Assembly: GCA_963840725.1 (NCBI GenBank)
Contig: CAWIZY010000016.1
Coordinates: forward strand, 558,001 to 622,000
Reading direction: 5' to 3'
From: CAVWDU01 sp963840725
GTDB lineage: Bacteria > Pseudomonadota > Gammaproteobacteria > Pseudomonadales > Halieaceae
Length of the DNA: 64,000 nt
Part shown: positions 9,006-18,117 of the stretch, piece after piece
Position numbering within the stretch: position 1 is the stretch's first letter
Layout: every line of letters starts with the position of its first letter
Translations under genes and position numbers: made by a program
Notes under the pieces: model-generated
Database searches by the model: none
What the model was told of the DNA's origin: nothing
Seen by the model: the letters and a program-made list of their open reading frames with translations, nothing else

Positions 9006-9512
9006 TCAGTGATGCCGGTGGGGGTCATCGGACTGTGCTGCTGCGTCACGCAAGACAGGCGCCGAGGTACACAGTGGCGATTGCCCCGCCAATTCGAGGC
9101 AGAGGGACACACGCTCGCCGACCGCGGGCATCCGCTGCAGATCGAGCAACATAAGATGCAACCCGCCCGGGCTGAACTCGATGCTTTCGCCGGGCTCTAC
9201 AGACAGCGTTGCCACCGGCTCCATGCGCATCATACCGTCAACTTCACGGCTGTTGTGCAATTCCGTCCGGGCGGCTACATCCGCTCGCGCACCGATCACA
9301 GTGATGACCTCTGCCCCGGCGTTGTTGAGCGACAGGTAGGCTGCTGTGCGGGTTTGTCCGGGGGGCAATGCCCGCACCCAGGCATTTTGAAGCTTCACAC
9401 CCGCTTCAACCGGAGGCTCTGCTCCGGACCGGCCGGGCTCGGAACGACAGGGCTGGGTAGACAATACCAGCAATACACAGAGACCTGCACATGACACCCA
9501 GGGTTTAACCAT
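9006..9512 (-). CDS. PCu(A)C-family periplasmic copper chaperone
   Basis: A 168-residue secreted protein with an N-terminal signal peptide. The core fits PCu(A)C chaperones that carry Cu(I) to the CuA site of cytochrome oxidase: a Trp-Val-Arg start of the beta-barrel (NAWVRALPPGQTRTAAYL), then the metal ligands HNSREVDGMMRM and a later HLMLL, matching the H-x-M...H-x-M arrangement. The extreme C-terminus DDPHRHH adds further possible copper ligands. It is divergent from dsbD across about 200 bp; DsbD supplies reductant to the periplasm, so a role in oxidase maturation fits both. Partner specificity is inferred. Confidence 0.85.
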   Translation of the reverse strand: MVKPWVSCAGLCVLLVLSTQPCRSEPGRSGAEPPVEAGVKLQNAWVRALPPGQTRTAAYLSLNNAGAEVITVIGARADVAARTELHNSREVDGMMRMEPVATLSVEPGESIEFSPGGLHLMLLDLQRMPAVGERVSLCLELAGQSPLCTSAPVLRDAAAQSDDPHRHH

Positions 9513-9715
9513 CTATTATCTCCAGCTCCGTGAAACTCTCGGTACTCGCCGACGTCATAACACTATAGCACCTGCAAGTGCCGTCAGAAGCGTCTGTGAG
9601 GCGCAGCTTGGGCTGTGGCTGGTGGACTGCTACAATTCGCTCCCGGCCCTGGTGCGGCCGGTCCCAATCCGCGAAACCCGGTCTGTTACCTGGACGACCC
9701 ATCACAGGAGTTATC

Positions 9716-11485
9716 ATGCGCGTCTGCATCGTCACGCTGTTCATGCTGTTCAGTGCCCTTTGCTACGGCCAGTTCAACAGCGTGCCCAGCTCCGATCCTT
9801 TTGGCGGTGCCAATCAGCAACCAGCATTTCTGCCGGTGGACGAGGCCTACCAGCTGGCGGTTGATATTGAAGCGGAGCAAGCTCTGCGGGTTTACTGGCA
9901 GATAAAGGAGGGCTATTACCTCTACCAACACCGCTTCTCATTTACGCTGTCTGATGCCGGTGGCGCTATCCGGGTAAACACCAACCTGCCCCAGGCCATT
10001 GAACGGGAGGACGAGTACTTTGGCGAGGTGAAGGTCTATTACCACAGCACCGATCTCACTTTGCTACCGGGACGTCAGGTCCAGACCCCGGCAACGCTGA
10101 CCGTAGACTATCAGGGTTGTGCGGATGCAGGCCTGTGTTACCCGCCCACAACGCGCCACTTTGAACTCGATTTTACCGCCGATACGGTGCGCCCGATTGC
10201 CGGTAAGGCGCCGTCTCCGGCTCCAGCGGACAGCCGGGAATCGGCGCCAGCCACCGGCCTGTTTGCCATGATACTGCTGGCGTTTGTGGGCGGTACGATC
10301 CTCAACCTGATGCCCTGCGTGTTCCCCATTTTATCCCTCAAGGTACTGGGCTTCGCCCGCAGCAGTGACTCGGATCGCCATCTTCAGGGGTGGGTCTATG
10401 CCCTGGGCGTCGTCACCAGCTTCCTGCTGGTCGCCAGCCTGCTGATCAGCCTGCAGCTGGCGGGACGCGCCGTGGGCTGGGGCTTTCAATTACAGTCACC
10501 GGGTTTCGTGATCGCCCTTGCCTACCTGTTTGTGGTCATGGGGTTCGCTCTGTCCGGCTGGATCAACCTGGGAGCAGGTCTGATGAACACCGGCGGTGGT
10601 CTGGCGGGGCGCGGTGGGCTCAGCGGTAGCTTCTTTACCGGCGTACTGGCGGTCGTCGTTGCCAGCCCCTGCACGGCTCCTTTCATGGGTTCCGCACTCG
10701 GTTATGCCGCCACCCAGCCACCCATAATAGCGTTGCTGGTTTTTGCGGCGCTGGGGTGCGGCATGGCAGCACCGCTGCTGTTGTTGAGCTACAGCCCCTG
10801 GCTGCGGCGATTGATGCCCAAGCCCGGTGCCTGGATGGAGACCCTGCAGCAGTTCCTGGCTTTCCCCCTGTTCGCCACCGCAATCTGGTTGTTCTGGGTG
10901 GCGGGCAAGCAAGCCGGCGTAGATACTATGGCCGCTGCGCTCGCGGGGGCTTTACTGCTGAGCCTGGGCCTCTGGCTGTGGCGTGACAGCTATTGGGCCA
11001 AAAGCCTGGCAGCGCTGTGCGTTATAACCGCGGTCGGTCTCGGCACCTGGCGGGGTGTGCCCGGCCCTGTATCGAACGGCGTTGACAGCAACGGTCGAGT
11101 CGCCTGGTCACAACTCGACCTTCAGACATTCCGTGAGGCCGGCCAGCCTGTGTTTGTTGATGTGACCGCAGATTGGTGTATTACCTGTATCGCCAACGAG
11201 CAGGCCGTCCTCTACACCGACGAGGTAACCGCCGCGTTCGCAGCGGCCGGCGTGGTTTACATGGTCGCAGACTGGACCAACTACAACCCCGATATAGCCG
11301 CACTGCTGCGCCAACATGGGCGCACGGGAATTCCGCTGTACCTGCTTTACCCGAGCGACCCGTCGCAGCCGCCGGTCACACTACCTCAACTGCTGACCAA
11401 AGCGACTGTCCTGAGGGCACTTGAGGCAATGCGCGACGGTGACATCCGGGTCGCGTCCGGCCACGACACCCGCCTGGTCCAATGA
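9716..11485 (+). CDS. dsbD: Thiol:disulfide interchange protein DsbD
   Basis: A 589-residue inner-membrane protein that moves electrons from cytoplasmic thioredoxin to periplasmic thiol proteins. Domain order: signal peptide; N-terminal alpha domain with the redox Cys pair in GCADAGLCYPP; an eight-helix core with the two conserved cysteines in NLMPCVFPILSLK and ASPCTAPFMG; and a C-terminal thioredoxin domain with WCITC. A CAGGAG ribosome site lies before the ATG at 9716, which directly precedes the signal peptide. An upstream in-frame start at 9578 is therefore not used here. All redox cysteines are present. Confidence 0.95.
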   Translation: MRVCIVTLFMLFSALCYGQFNSVPSSDPFGGANQQPAFLPVDEAYQLAVDIEAEQALRVYWQIKEGYYLYQHRFSFTLSDAGGAIRVNTNLPQAIEREDEYFGEVKVYYHSTDLTLLPGRQVQTPATLTVDYQGCADAGLCYPPTTRHFELDFTADTVRPIAGKAPSPAPADSRESAPATGLFAMILLAFVGGTILNLMPCVFPILSLKVLGFARSSDSDRHLQGWVYALGVVTSFLLVASLLISLQLAGRAVGWGFQLQSPGFVIALAYLFVVMGFALSGWINLGAGLMNTGGGLAGRGGLSGSFFTGVLAVVVASPCTAPFMGSALGYAATQPPIIALLVFAALGCGMAAPLLLLSYSPWLRRLMPKPGAWMETLQQFLAFPLFATAIWLFWVAGKQAGVDTMAAALAGALLLSLGLWLWRDSYWAKSLAALCVITAVGLGTWRGVPGPVSNGVDSNGRVAWSQLDLQTFREAGQPVFVDVTADWCITCIANEQAVLYTDEVTAAFAAAGVVYMVADWTNYNPDIAALLRQHGRTGIPLYLLYPSDPSQPPVTLPQLLTKATVLRALEAMRDGDIRVASGHDTRLVQ

Positions 11486-11651
11486 AACAGATGACAGCAG
11501 CTCATTAAGGGCAGGCAAAAGAAAATATCCTAACTCCTGCAAATCAGCGGCCAAATGCAGCCAAATTCCCAAAAAGTACCACGCTTCTGGACATGCTTCC
11601 GCCTTTGGGCCACAATTCCGTTTTCCTCGCCAGACCCAAGAGGCCAGTGTG

Positions 11652-12101
11652 ATGGCTACAATTCTGGTATTGCACGGGCCGAACCTCAACCTGCTGGGTG
11701 AGCGCGAGCCCGACATTTACGGCCATACAACACTTGCCAACATCGACCAGCGACTGCAAGAGCTGGCCCGGGCCGAGGGGCATCATCTGCTCAGCATGCA
11801 GAGTAACGCCGAATACGAACTGATTGAACGCATCCAGGAGGCACGTCACGAGGGCGTAAACTTTATTCTCCTCAATCCAGCAGCCTTCACCCACACCAGT
11901 GTGGCCATCCGGGATGCACTGAGCGGGGTGGATATCCCGTTTATAGAGATTCACCTGTCCAATACCCATGCCCGGGAACCTTTTCGTCAGCACTCCTATT
12001 TCTCTGATATCGCCAGGGGAGTCATCTGTGGGCTCGGTGCACAGGGTTACGAGTTGGGACTCAGGGCTGCATTTCACGCCATCGAAAAGCAACAAACATA
12101 A
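11652..12101 (+). CDS. aroQ: Type II 3-dehydroquinate dehydratase
   Basis: A 149-residue cytosolic enzyme of the shikimate pathway that converts 3-dehydroquinate to 3-dehydroshikimate. Family hallmarks are LVLHGPNLNLLGEREPDIYG at the N-terminus (active-site Asn/Arg, catalytic Tyr), NPAAFTHTS in the middle, and the HLSNTHAREPFRQHS segment that binds substrate. The start ATG at 11652 is chosen because the conserved fold begins there; a longer in-frame ORF from 11421 is antisense-like filler. It heads the aroQ-accB-accC run typical of gammaproteobacteria; the 166-bp gap upstream should hold the promoter. Confidence 0.96.
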   Translation: MATILVLHGPNLNLLGEREPDIYGHTTLANIDQRLQELARAEGHHLLSMQSNAEYELIERIQEARHEGVNFILLNPAAFTHTSVAIRDALSGVDIPFIEIHLSNTHAREPFRQHSYFSDIARGVICGLGAQGYELGLRAAFHAIEKQQT

Positions 12102-12115
12102 CGAAGGACATCACT

Positions 12116-12580
12116 ATGGATATTCGCAAGGTCAAAAAACTCATCGAGTTGCTGGAAGAGTCCAATATCGATGAGATAGAAATAAAAGAGGGCGAGGAAT
12201 CCGTGCGCATCAGTCGCAATGTGGGTCAGGCAATGGTGGCACCCGCAGCCCCGGCTTACGCAGCGCCGCCTCCAGCGGCGGTAGCACCCGCGCCGGCAGC
12301 ACCCGAGCAGACGCCGCCGGCCCCCGCGCCTGCGCCTGAGAGCGCCGGCCACACCATCAAATCGCCAATGATAGGGACCTTCTATCGTTCACCAGCGCCC
12401 AGCTCTCCGTCGTTCGTCGAAATCGGCCAAACGGTGAAGGTCGGCGATGTCATCTGTATCATCGAAGCCATGAAAATGATGAATCAGATAGAAGCAGACA
12501 AAGCCGGTAGAATCGAGGCCATTCTGGTCGAAAACGGCGAGCCGGTTGAATTCGATCAGCCTTTGATTTCCATCGTCTGA
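12116..12580 (+). CDS. accB: Biotin carboxyl carrier protein of acetyl-CoA carboxylase
   Basis: 154 residues. An N-terminal helical region is followed by an Ala/Pro-rich flexible hinge (about residues 40-75) and the biotinyl domain with the biotin-acceptor EAMKMMN (Lys120). It carries the carboxyl group made by AccC to the AccAD transferase in the first step of fatty-acid synthesis. It lies 14 bp after aroQ and 43 bp before accC. The frame is clean, in marked contrast to the adjacent accC. Confidence 0.97.
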   Translation: MDIRKVKKLIELLEESNIDEIEIKEGEESVRISRNVGQAMVAPAAPAYAAPPPAAVAPAPAAPEQTPPAPAPAPESAGHTIKSPMIGTFYRSPAPSSPSFVEIGQTVKVGDVICIIEAMKMMNQIEADKAGRIEAILVENGEPVEFDQPLISIV

Positions 12581-12623
12581 ACCGCCTTGTCTATCTACCG
12601 CTCATCACCCCGAGGACCATGAA

Positions 12624-13979
12624 ATGCCCATGCTGAAAAAGCTGCTGATCGCCAACCGCGGCGAAATCGCCCTGCGAATCCTGCGTGCCTGCAGGAACTG
12701 GGCATCAAGACCGTCGCCGTTCATTCCGAAGCCGACCGCAGTCTCAAGCATGTGCTGCCTGGCTGACGAGTCGGTGTGCATCGGTCCTGCGCCGTCTGCA
12801 GGAGAGTTACCTGAACGTGCCTGTGCTGATCGGCGCCGCCGAGGTGACCGATGCGGTCGCCATTCATCCCGGCTACGGTTTCCTGTCGGAAAATGCTGAT
12901 TTCGCCGAGAGGTAGAGAAGAGCGGCTTACATTTTTATCGGCCCCGCGCTGAGAGCATCCGCACCATGGGCGACAAGGTGGCTGCCATCCAGTCGATGCA
13001 GCAGGCCGGGGTGCCGTGTGTGCCGGGCAGTGATGGCCCGCTGGGTGACAATGACGAAACCAACATGAAGCTGGCGCGAGGAATCGGTTACCCGATTATT
13101 ATCAAGGCTGCGGCCGGTGGCGGCGGTCGCGGTATGCGGGTCGTGCACAATCGAGGCCAAAGCTGCTGAATGCGATTTCGCTGACGCGTAACGAGGCGCT
13201 GACTGCATTTGGCGACGGCACGGTGTTACATGGAAAAATTCCTGAGAAACCCGCGGCATGTCGAAGTTCCAGGTGCTGGCCGATGGCGAAGGTAACGCCA
13301 TCCATCTTGGCGAACGCGATTGCTCCATGCAGCGGCGTCACCAGAAAGTCGTCGAGGAAGCGCCGGCGCCGGGCATCACCATGGAGCAGCGCATGACCAT
13401 GGGCGAGCGCTGCGCCGAAGCCTGTCGCAAGATGAATTACCGCGGCGCCGGTACGTTTCGAGTTTCTTTACCAGGATGGCGAGTTCTACTTCATTGAAAT
13501 GAACACGCGGGTTCAGGTCGAGCACCCGGTGACTGAAATGATCACCGGCGTGGATATCGTCAAGGAACAGTTGCGGATCGCAGCCGGCGAAGGGCTAGTC
13601 TTACAGACAGGACGATATCAGGCTGGAGCGGTCACTGCCGTGGAATGCCGCATCAATGCCGAGGATCCAAAAAACTTTCTGCCGTCGCCGGGCATGAGTT
13701 ACCCAGTATCACGCCCCCGGTGGCCCCGGTATTCGTGTTGATACGCATATCTATAACGGCTACACCGTGCCGCCTTATTATGACTCCATGATTGCCAAGA
13801 TCATCAGCTACGGGCACAACCGTGAAAGTGCTCTGGCGCGTATGCGACAAGCGCTGGATGAGCTGATCGTCGAGGGCATTAGAACCAACACCCCGCTGCA
13901 TCGGGACCTGGTGCGTGATCGCGGTTTCATAGCCGGCGGGGTCAGCATTCACTACCTCGAGAGCAAGCTTGAGGACTAG
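12624..13979 (+). pseudogene. accC: Biotin carboxylase AccC, reading frame broken by about 15 single-base indels
   Basis: The ATG at 12624 has AGGA seven bases upstream and starts MPMLKKLLIANRGEI. The conserved protein can then be followed to SIHYLESKLED and a stop at 13977-13979, but only by changing frame repeatedly. Apparent missing bases lie near 12692, 12912 and 12943. Apparent extra bases lie near 12758, 12801, 12929, 13151, 13160, 13227, 13268, 13459, 13598, 13629, 13636 and 13697. The net excess is 9 bases; corrected, the gene would encode 448 residues, against 449 in E. coli. ATP-grasp and catalytic segments (GGGGRGMRVV, EKFLRNPRHVE, EMNTRVQVEHPVTEM) are intact once corrected. With so many indels and no loss of conserved residues in an essential gene, local sequence or assembly error is the likeliest cause. 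Confidence 0.85.
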
Positions 13980-14009
13980 TCCCGTCTCGGCAGCTGATCA
14001 CTGTGGCCT

Positions 14010-14900
14010 ATGAGCTGGCTGCAACTTCGGCTCGACACCGACCCCGAGGGCGCCCAGGCTCTTGAAAGCGCCCTGCTGAACAGCGGGGCCGTTTCCGTCA
14101 CGCTCGAAGACAATGCCGATCAACCGGTGCTGGAGCCCCGGGTGGGCGAAACCCCACTGTGGCGTCAGATACGCCTCACCGGCATGTTTCCAGCCGACAC
14201 CGACATGCAGTCCGTACTGGCACAACTGCCGCCCGACCTGCTGGCACCCTGCAATCAACGTATTGAGATTCTCGAGGATAAGGACTGGGAGCGGGAGTGG
14301 ATGCAGCACTATCGCCCCATGCGCTTCGGCAAGCGGCTTTGGGTGTGTCCCAGCTGGCAGCAACCGCCAGACCCAGCGGCGATCAATCTCCTGCTCGACC
14401 CGGGCCTGGCTTTCGGTACGGGTACGCACCCGACGACCGCCCTGTGCCTGGCCACTCTGGAGGGGACCACCCTGACCGACCAGTGGATAATCGACTATGG
14501 CTGTGGCTCGGGCATCCTCGCAGTTGCGGCGCTGAAATTGGGCGCAGCCATGGCCCTCGGTGTAGACACGGACCCGCAGGCACTGGTCGCTACCCGGGAC
14601 AATGCGAACCGCAATGGCATAGAGTCAAATCGGCTGGACGTTTCGCTACCCGAACAGATAGACCTGCAGCAGTGGCGTGGCCGGGCCGAGACGCTGGTCG
14701 CCAATATACTCGCGGGGCCTCTACTGGAACTGTCCGAAACCCTGCTCGCCTTGCTGCGGCCCGGCGGCACCCTGCTGCTTTCCGGGTTGCTGACCAGTCA
14801 GGCCGAAGCGGTCTGTGAACACTATGCGAGTCGTATTGCACTGGAGATCGCCGCCAGTGAAGACCAATGGGTCTGCCTCCGCGGCATAAAGCCGGAGTGA
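14010..14900 (+). CDS. prmA: Ribosomal protein L11 methyltransferase
   Basis: A 296-residue SAM-dependent methyltransferase that trimethylates ribosomal protein L11. The N-terminal substrate-recognition domain begins MSWLQLRLDTD. A flexible linker leads to the Rossmann methyltransferase domain with the SAM motif DYGCGSGILAVAALKLGA near residues 165-182, and a later NILAGPLLEL that corresponds to the NPPY-like post-I region of PrmA. Length is as usual (E. coli 293). It sits 30 bp after accC in the usual accB-accC-prmA order. Confidence 0.95.
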   Translation: MSWLQLRLDTDPEGAQALESALLNSGAVSVTLEDNADQPVLEPRVGETPLWRQIRLTGMFPADTDMQSVLAQLPPDLLAPCNQRIEILEDKDWEREWMQHYRPMRFGKRLWVCPSWQQPPDPAAINLLLDPGLAFGTGTHPTTALCLATLEGTTLTDQWIIDYGCGSGILAVAALKLGAAMALGVDTDPQALVATRDNANRNGIESNRLDVSLPEQIDLQQWRGRAETLVANILAGPLLELSETLLALLRPGGTLLLSGLLTSQAEAVCEHYASRIALEIAASEDQWVCLRGIKPE

Positions 14901-15082
14901 GCGGCCCCTAACACCCCAGCCCGGCAGGTGACACTCGCTCTAGCGGCAACTGCCCTCAAACGACACGCAATAACGCACCGGCGGCGGATACTCTGGTCAA
15001 TTTTTAGGCCAAGATGCTTTTCCGACCGGACCCTCTCAAGTATCATTGCCTGCCTTCAGCTGACCTGACCCCTGTGCACCCG

Positions 15083-16066
15083 ATGCAGATAGGCCCCTAC
15101 ACGTTGCCCAACCGCGTAGCTCTCGCTCCTATGGCGGGCGTTACCGACCTGCCATTCCGTCGCCTCTGCGCAGAACTGGGCGCCGGACTGGTCGTGTCTG
15201 AAATGATCAGTTGCAACCCCGAGCTGCGCCACTCCAGAAAGACGCTGCTGCGCAGCCGCCACGATGGGGAGTCCACCCCCCGGGCGGTGCAGATTGCCGG
15301 TAACGACCCGGAGCAGATGGCCATCGCAGCTCGCTACAATGTCGATCGCGGCGCCCAGATTATCGATATCAACATGGGCTGTCCGGCAAAAAAGGTCTGT
15401 CGTAAAGCGGCCGGCTCGGCACTGCTTGCGGACCAGGCACTGGTGGCACAGATCCTCGATGCAGTCGTTGCCGCTGTGCCCGTCCCCGTTACGCTGAAGA
15501 TCCGCACCGGCCCCTGCCCCGACACACGTAACGGGACGACTATCGCGCGCATCGCCGAGGACGCCGGCATCCAGGCGCTGGCAGTGCACGGACGCACCCG
15601 GGCCTGCGCCTTTAAGGGCGAGGCGGAGTACCAGACCATCGCCGATATTGTCGCAGCCATCGACATCCCGGTTTACGCCAATGGCGATATCGATACGCCC
15701 GAGCGAGCAGCGGAAGTGATTAGCCAGACCGGGGCAGCCGGGGTCATGATCGGCCGCGCGGCCCAGGGCCGACCATGGCTATGCGGCCAGATCGCCGTTT
15801 ATCTGGCCACCGGCTACTGCCCCCCCGCCCCCGATCGCAGCGCGCGGTTCACACTACTGCGGCGACATGTACAGTCGCTACATACTTTCTACGGCGACTT
15901 CATGGGCGTTCGTATTGCCCGCAAGCACGTGGGCTGGTTTCTGCAGCACAACGGCCACGACCTATCCCTGCGCAGTCGCTTCAATCGCCTCACCACGGTT
16001 GGAGACCAAATCGACTTCATCCAGCGCACTTATGAAAACAAAAACTACGAGGTATTAGCAGCATGA
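15083..16066 (+). CDS. dusB: tRNA-dihydrouridine synthase B
   Basis: An FMN enzyme of about 327 residues that reduces uridine to dihydrouridine in tRNA. The N-terminal LAPMAGVTDLPFRRLC and the active-site segment NMGCPAKKVCRKAAGSALL (catalytic Cys) are characteristic of DusB. The ATG at 15083 gives MQIGPYTLPNR, aligning with the usual DusB start; a GTG at 15074 and an ATG at 15014 are alternatives. Its stop overlaps the fis ATG by four bases, the classic dusB-fis operon, where Fis control of its own promoter upstream of dusB is known in enterics. Confidence 0.95.
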   Translation: MQIGPYTLPNRVALAPMAGVTDLPFRRLCAELGAGLVVSEMISCNPELRHSRKTLLRSRHDGESTPRAVQIAGNDPEQMAIAARYNVDRGAQIIDINMGCPAKKVCRKAAGSALLADQALVAQILDAVVAAVPVPVTLKIRTGPCPDTRNGTTIARIAEDAGIQALAVHGRTRACAFKGEAEYQTIADIVAAIDIPVYANGDIDTPERAAEVISQTGAAGVMIGRAAQGRPWLCGQIAVYLATGYCPPAPDRSARFTLLRRHVQSLHTFYGDFMGVRIARKHVGWFLQHNGHDLSLRSRFNRLTTVGDQIDFIQRTYENKNYEVLAA

Positions 16067-16392
16067 GCAGGGCTGAACTCTTTCACTCCGCCGCCAATGA
16101 CAGCGAACCGGAAAACACCGGCGCGGTGCCGGCACAACCGTTACGCGAGGCAGTGACACATGCCGTTCGCGACTATCTGCAGCAACTCGATGGCCAGCTC
16201 TCCGCCGATGTCTACCAAATGGTACTGGCAGAAGTCGAAGCGCCGCTGCTAGAAGAAATCATGATCTACACCCGCAATAATCAAACCAAGGCTTCCATTA
16301 TGCTGGGCCTTAACCGCGGCACACTGCGCAAAAAACTGAAGCAATACAATCTTATCGGTGACGGACGTGAACCGGGTTCGGTGAACTCATGA
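16063..16392 (+). CDS. fis: Nucleoid-associated DNA-binding protein Fis
   Basis: 109 residues. The C-terminal helix-turn-helix (NNQTKASIMLGLNRGTLRKK and on to the end) is the Fis DNA-binding element, preceded by the dimerisation helices (LPLREAV-like start, VYQMVLAEVEAPLLEE). Fis bends DNA and controls stable-RNA and many growth-phase genes. ATGA overlaps at both ends join it to dusB and purH. The N-terminal 20 residues are poorly conserved, as usual. Confidence 0.95.
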   Translation: MSRAELFHSAANDSEPENTGAVPAQPLREAVTHAVRDYLQQLDGQLSADVYQMVLAEVEAPLLEEIMIYTRNNQTKASIMLGLNRGTLRKKLKQYNLIGDGREPGSVNS

Positions 16393-17963
16393 CTGCAGGC
16401 ACCCCGGCCCCGATCAAGCGAGCGCTGATCAGCGTCTCTGACAAAACGGGCATCGTGGAATTTGCCACGGCCCTGACCGCCATGAACGTCGAACTGCTGT
16501 CGACCGGCGGCACCTGGCGATTGCTGCGCGATCATGGGCTCGAGGTCACCGAGGTAGCGGACTACACCGGCTTCCCCGAGATGATGGATGGCAGGGTCAA
16601 GACACTGCACCCAAAAGTGCACGGCGGTATTCTGGCTCGGCGTGGCACAGACGAAGCCGTAATGGCCGACCACGACATCGATGCCATTGACATGGTGGTG
16701 GTCAATCTCTACCCCTTTGAAGCTACCGTGGCACGGGCGGAGTGCACCCTTGAAGACGCAGTGGAAAACATCGATATCGGCGGACCGACCATGGTCAGAG
16801 CCGCCGCCAAGAACCACGCTTCGGTAACGATTGTGGTTAACACAGGCGATTACGATGCAGTGCTGGCAGAAATGCGCGAGCATGCAGGCGCCACCCTGCT
16901 GGGCACCCGGTTTGATCTGGCTATCAAAGCCTATGAACACACGGCAGCCTATGATGGCGCCATTGCGAACTACTTCGGACGCCAGGTACCGGGTGGCAGC
17001 GAGGAGTTCCCCCGTACCTTCACTACCCAGTTCCATAAAGTGCAGGATATGCGCTACGGCGAGAACCCTCACCAGCAGGCCGCTTTTTACACTGAGTCGG
17101 CCCCTGCAGCAGGCAGCATTGCCAGCGCCAGGCAACTGCAGGGCAAGGCGCTGTCCTACAACAACGTGGCCGACACCGATGCGGCACTGGAGTGCGTCAA
17201 AAGTTTCCAGCAGGCGGCCTGCGTTATCGTCAAGCACGCCAACCCCTGCGGCGTCGCTGTGGCGGCGTCAATTCGCGAGGCCTATGAGCTGGCGTTTGCC
17301 ACCGACCCTGAGTCCGCCTTTGGCGGCATTATCGCCTTCAACCGCGAACTGGATGAAGACACGGCTGCGGCTATTGTAGAGCGCCAGTTCGTCGAGGTGA
17401 TCATCGCGCCCGGCATCAGTGATGCCGCCGTCACCGCTGTCGCTGGCAAGAAAAATATTCGCCTGCTGTGCTCTGGCCCCTGGGACCAGCCCAGTGAGGC
17501 GCTGGACTACAAGCGCGTCAATGGAGGCCTGCTGGTTCAGGACCGGGATCTGGGTATGGTCACCGCCAGTGACGTTCAGGTCGTATCAAAAATACCGCCC
17601 ACCAGCGAGCAGCTCGAAGACCTGCTGTTCGCCTGGAAGGTGGCTAAATTCGTGAAATCCAATGCCATCGTCTACGCGCACCAGGGAGCTACTATCGGTG
17701 TCGGGGCTGGCCAGATGAGCCGGATCAACTCCGCCCGCATCGCCGCCATCAAGGCCGAACACGCGGGCTTGCAGGTTCGCGGTTCAGTCATGGCATCAGA
17801 TGCCTTTTTCCCCTTTCGCGACGGCATCGATAACGCTGGCCAGGCGGGCATCGCCGCCGTGATCCAGCCAGGTGGGTCGATCCGAGACGATGAAGTCATC
17901 GCCGCCGCTGACGAGCACGGTATGGCGATGGTGTTCACCGGCATGCGCCATTTTCGACACTGA
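16389..17963 (+). CDS. purH: Bifunctional AICAR transformylase/IMP cyclohydrolase
   Basis: 524 residues catalysing the last two steps of IMP synthesis. The N-terminal cyclohydrolase domain (MGS-like, residues 1 to about 195) shows ALISVSDKTGIVEFA and STGGTWRLL. The transformylase domain has RYGENPHQQAAFY, the catalytic KHANPCGVA and the SNAI/GAGQMSR segment near the C-terminus. Length matches the family (about 529). It is joined to fis by a four-base overlap and followed by purD after 154 bp, the standard purHD order. Confidence 0.97.
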   Translation: MTAGTPAPIKRALISVSDKTGIVEFATALTAMNVELLSTGGTWRLLRDHGLEVTEVADYTGFPEMMDGRVKTLHPKVHGGILARRGTDEAVMADHDIDAIDMVVVNLYPFEATVARAECTLEDAVENIDIGGPTMVRAAAKNHASVTIVVNTGDYDAVLAEMREHAGATLLGTRFDLAIKAYEHTAAYDGAIANYFGRQVPGGSEEFPRTFTTQFHKVQDMRYGENPHQQAAFYTESAPAAGSIASARQLQGKALSYNNVADTDAALECVKSFQQAACVIVKHANPCGVAVAASIREAYELAFATDPESAFGGIIAFNRELDEDTAAAIVERQFVEVIIAPGISDAAVTAVAGKKNIRLLCSGPWDQPSEALDYKRVNGGLLVQDRDLGMVTASDVQVVSKIPPTSEQLEDLLFAWKVAKFVKSNAIVYAHQGATIGVGAGQMSRINSARIAAIKAEHAGLQVRGSVMASDAFFPFRDGIDNAGQAGIAAVIQPGGSIRDDEVIAAADEHGMAMVFTGMRHFRH

Positions 17964-18117
17964 GGTCCGCGGCAGCCACTGCGCTGTGCGGTGATCCGGC
18001 CCGCCCCTGCAAAATACGGTAATGCAGGTACGCCCGGGACGCGCACACAGAGCCGCCCCGGCAAGACAGACAGGGACCGGCACGCGAGGGCCCAGGACAG
18101 AACGGAAACCATCAACA

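Noticed and set aside
12624..13979. Programmed frameshifting to explain accC
   Set aside because: About 15 shifts in both directions without slippery heptamers or pseudoknots is not compatible with any known recoding; sequence error is simpler.
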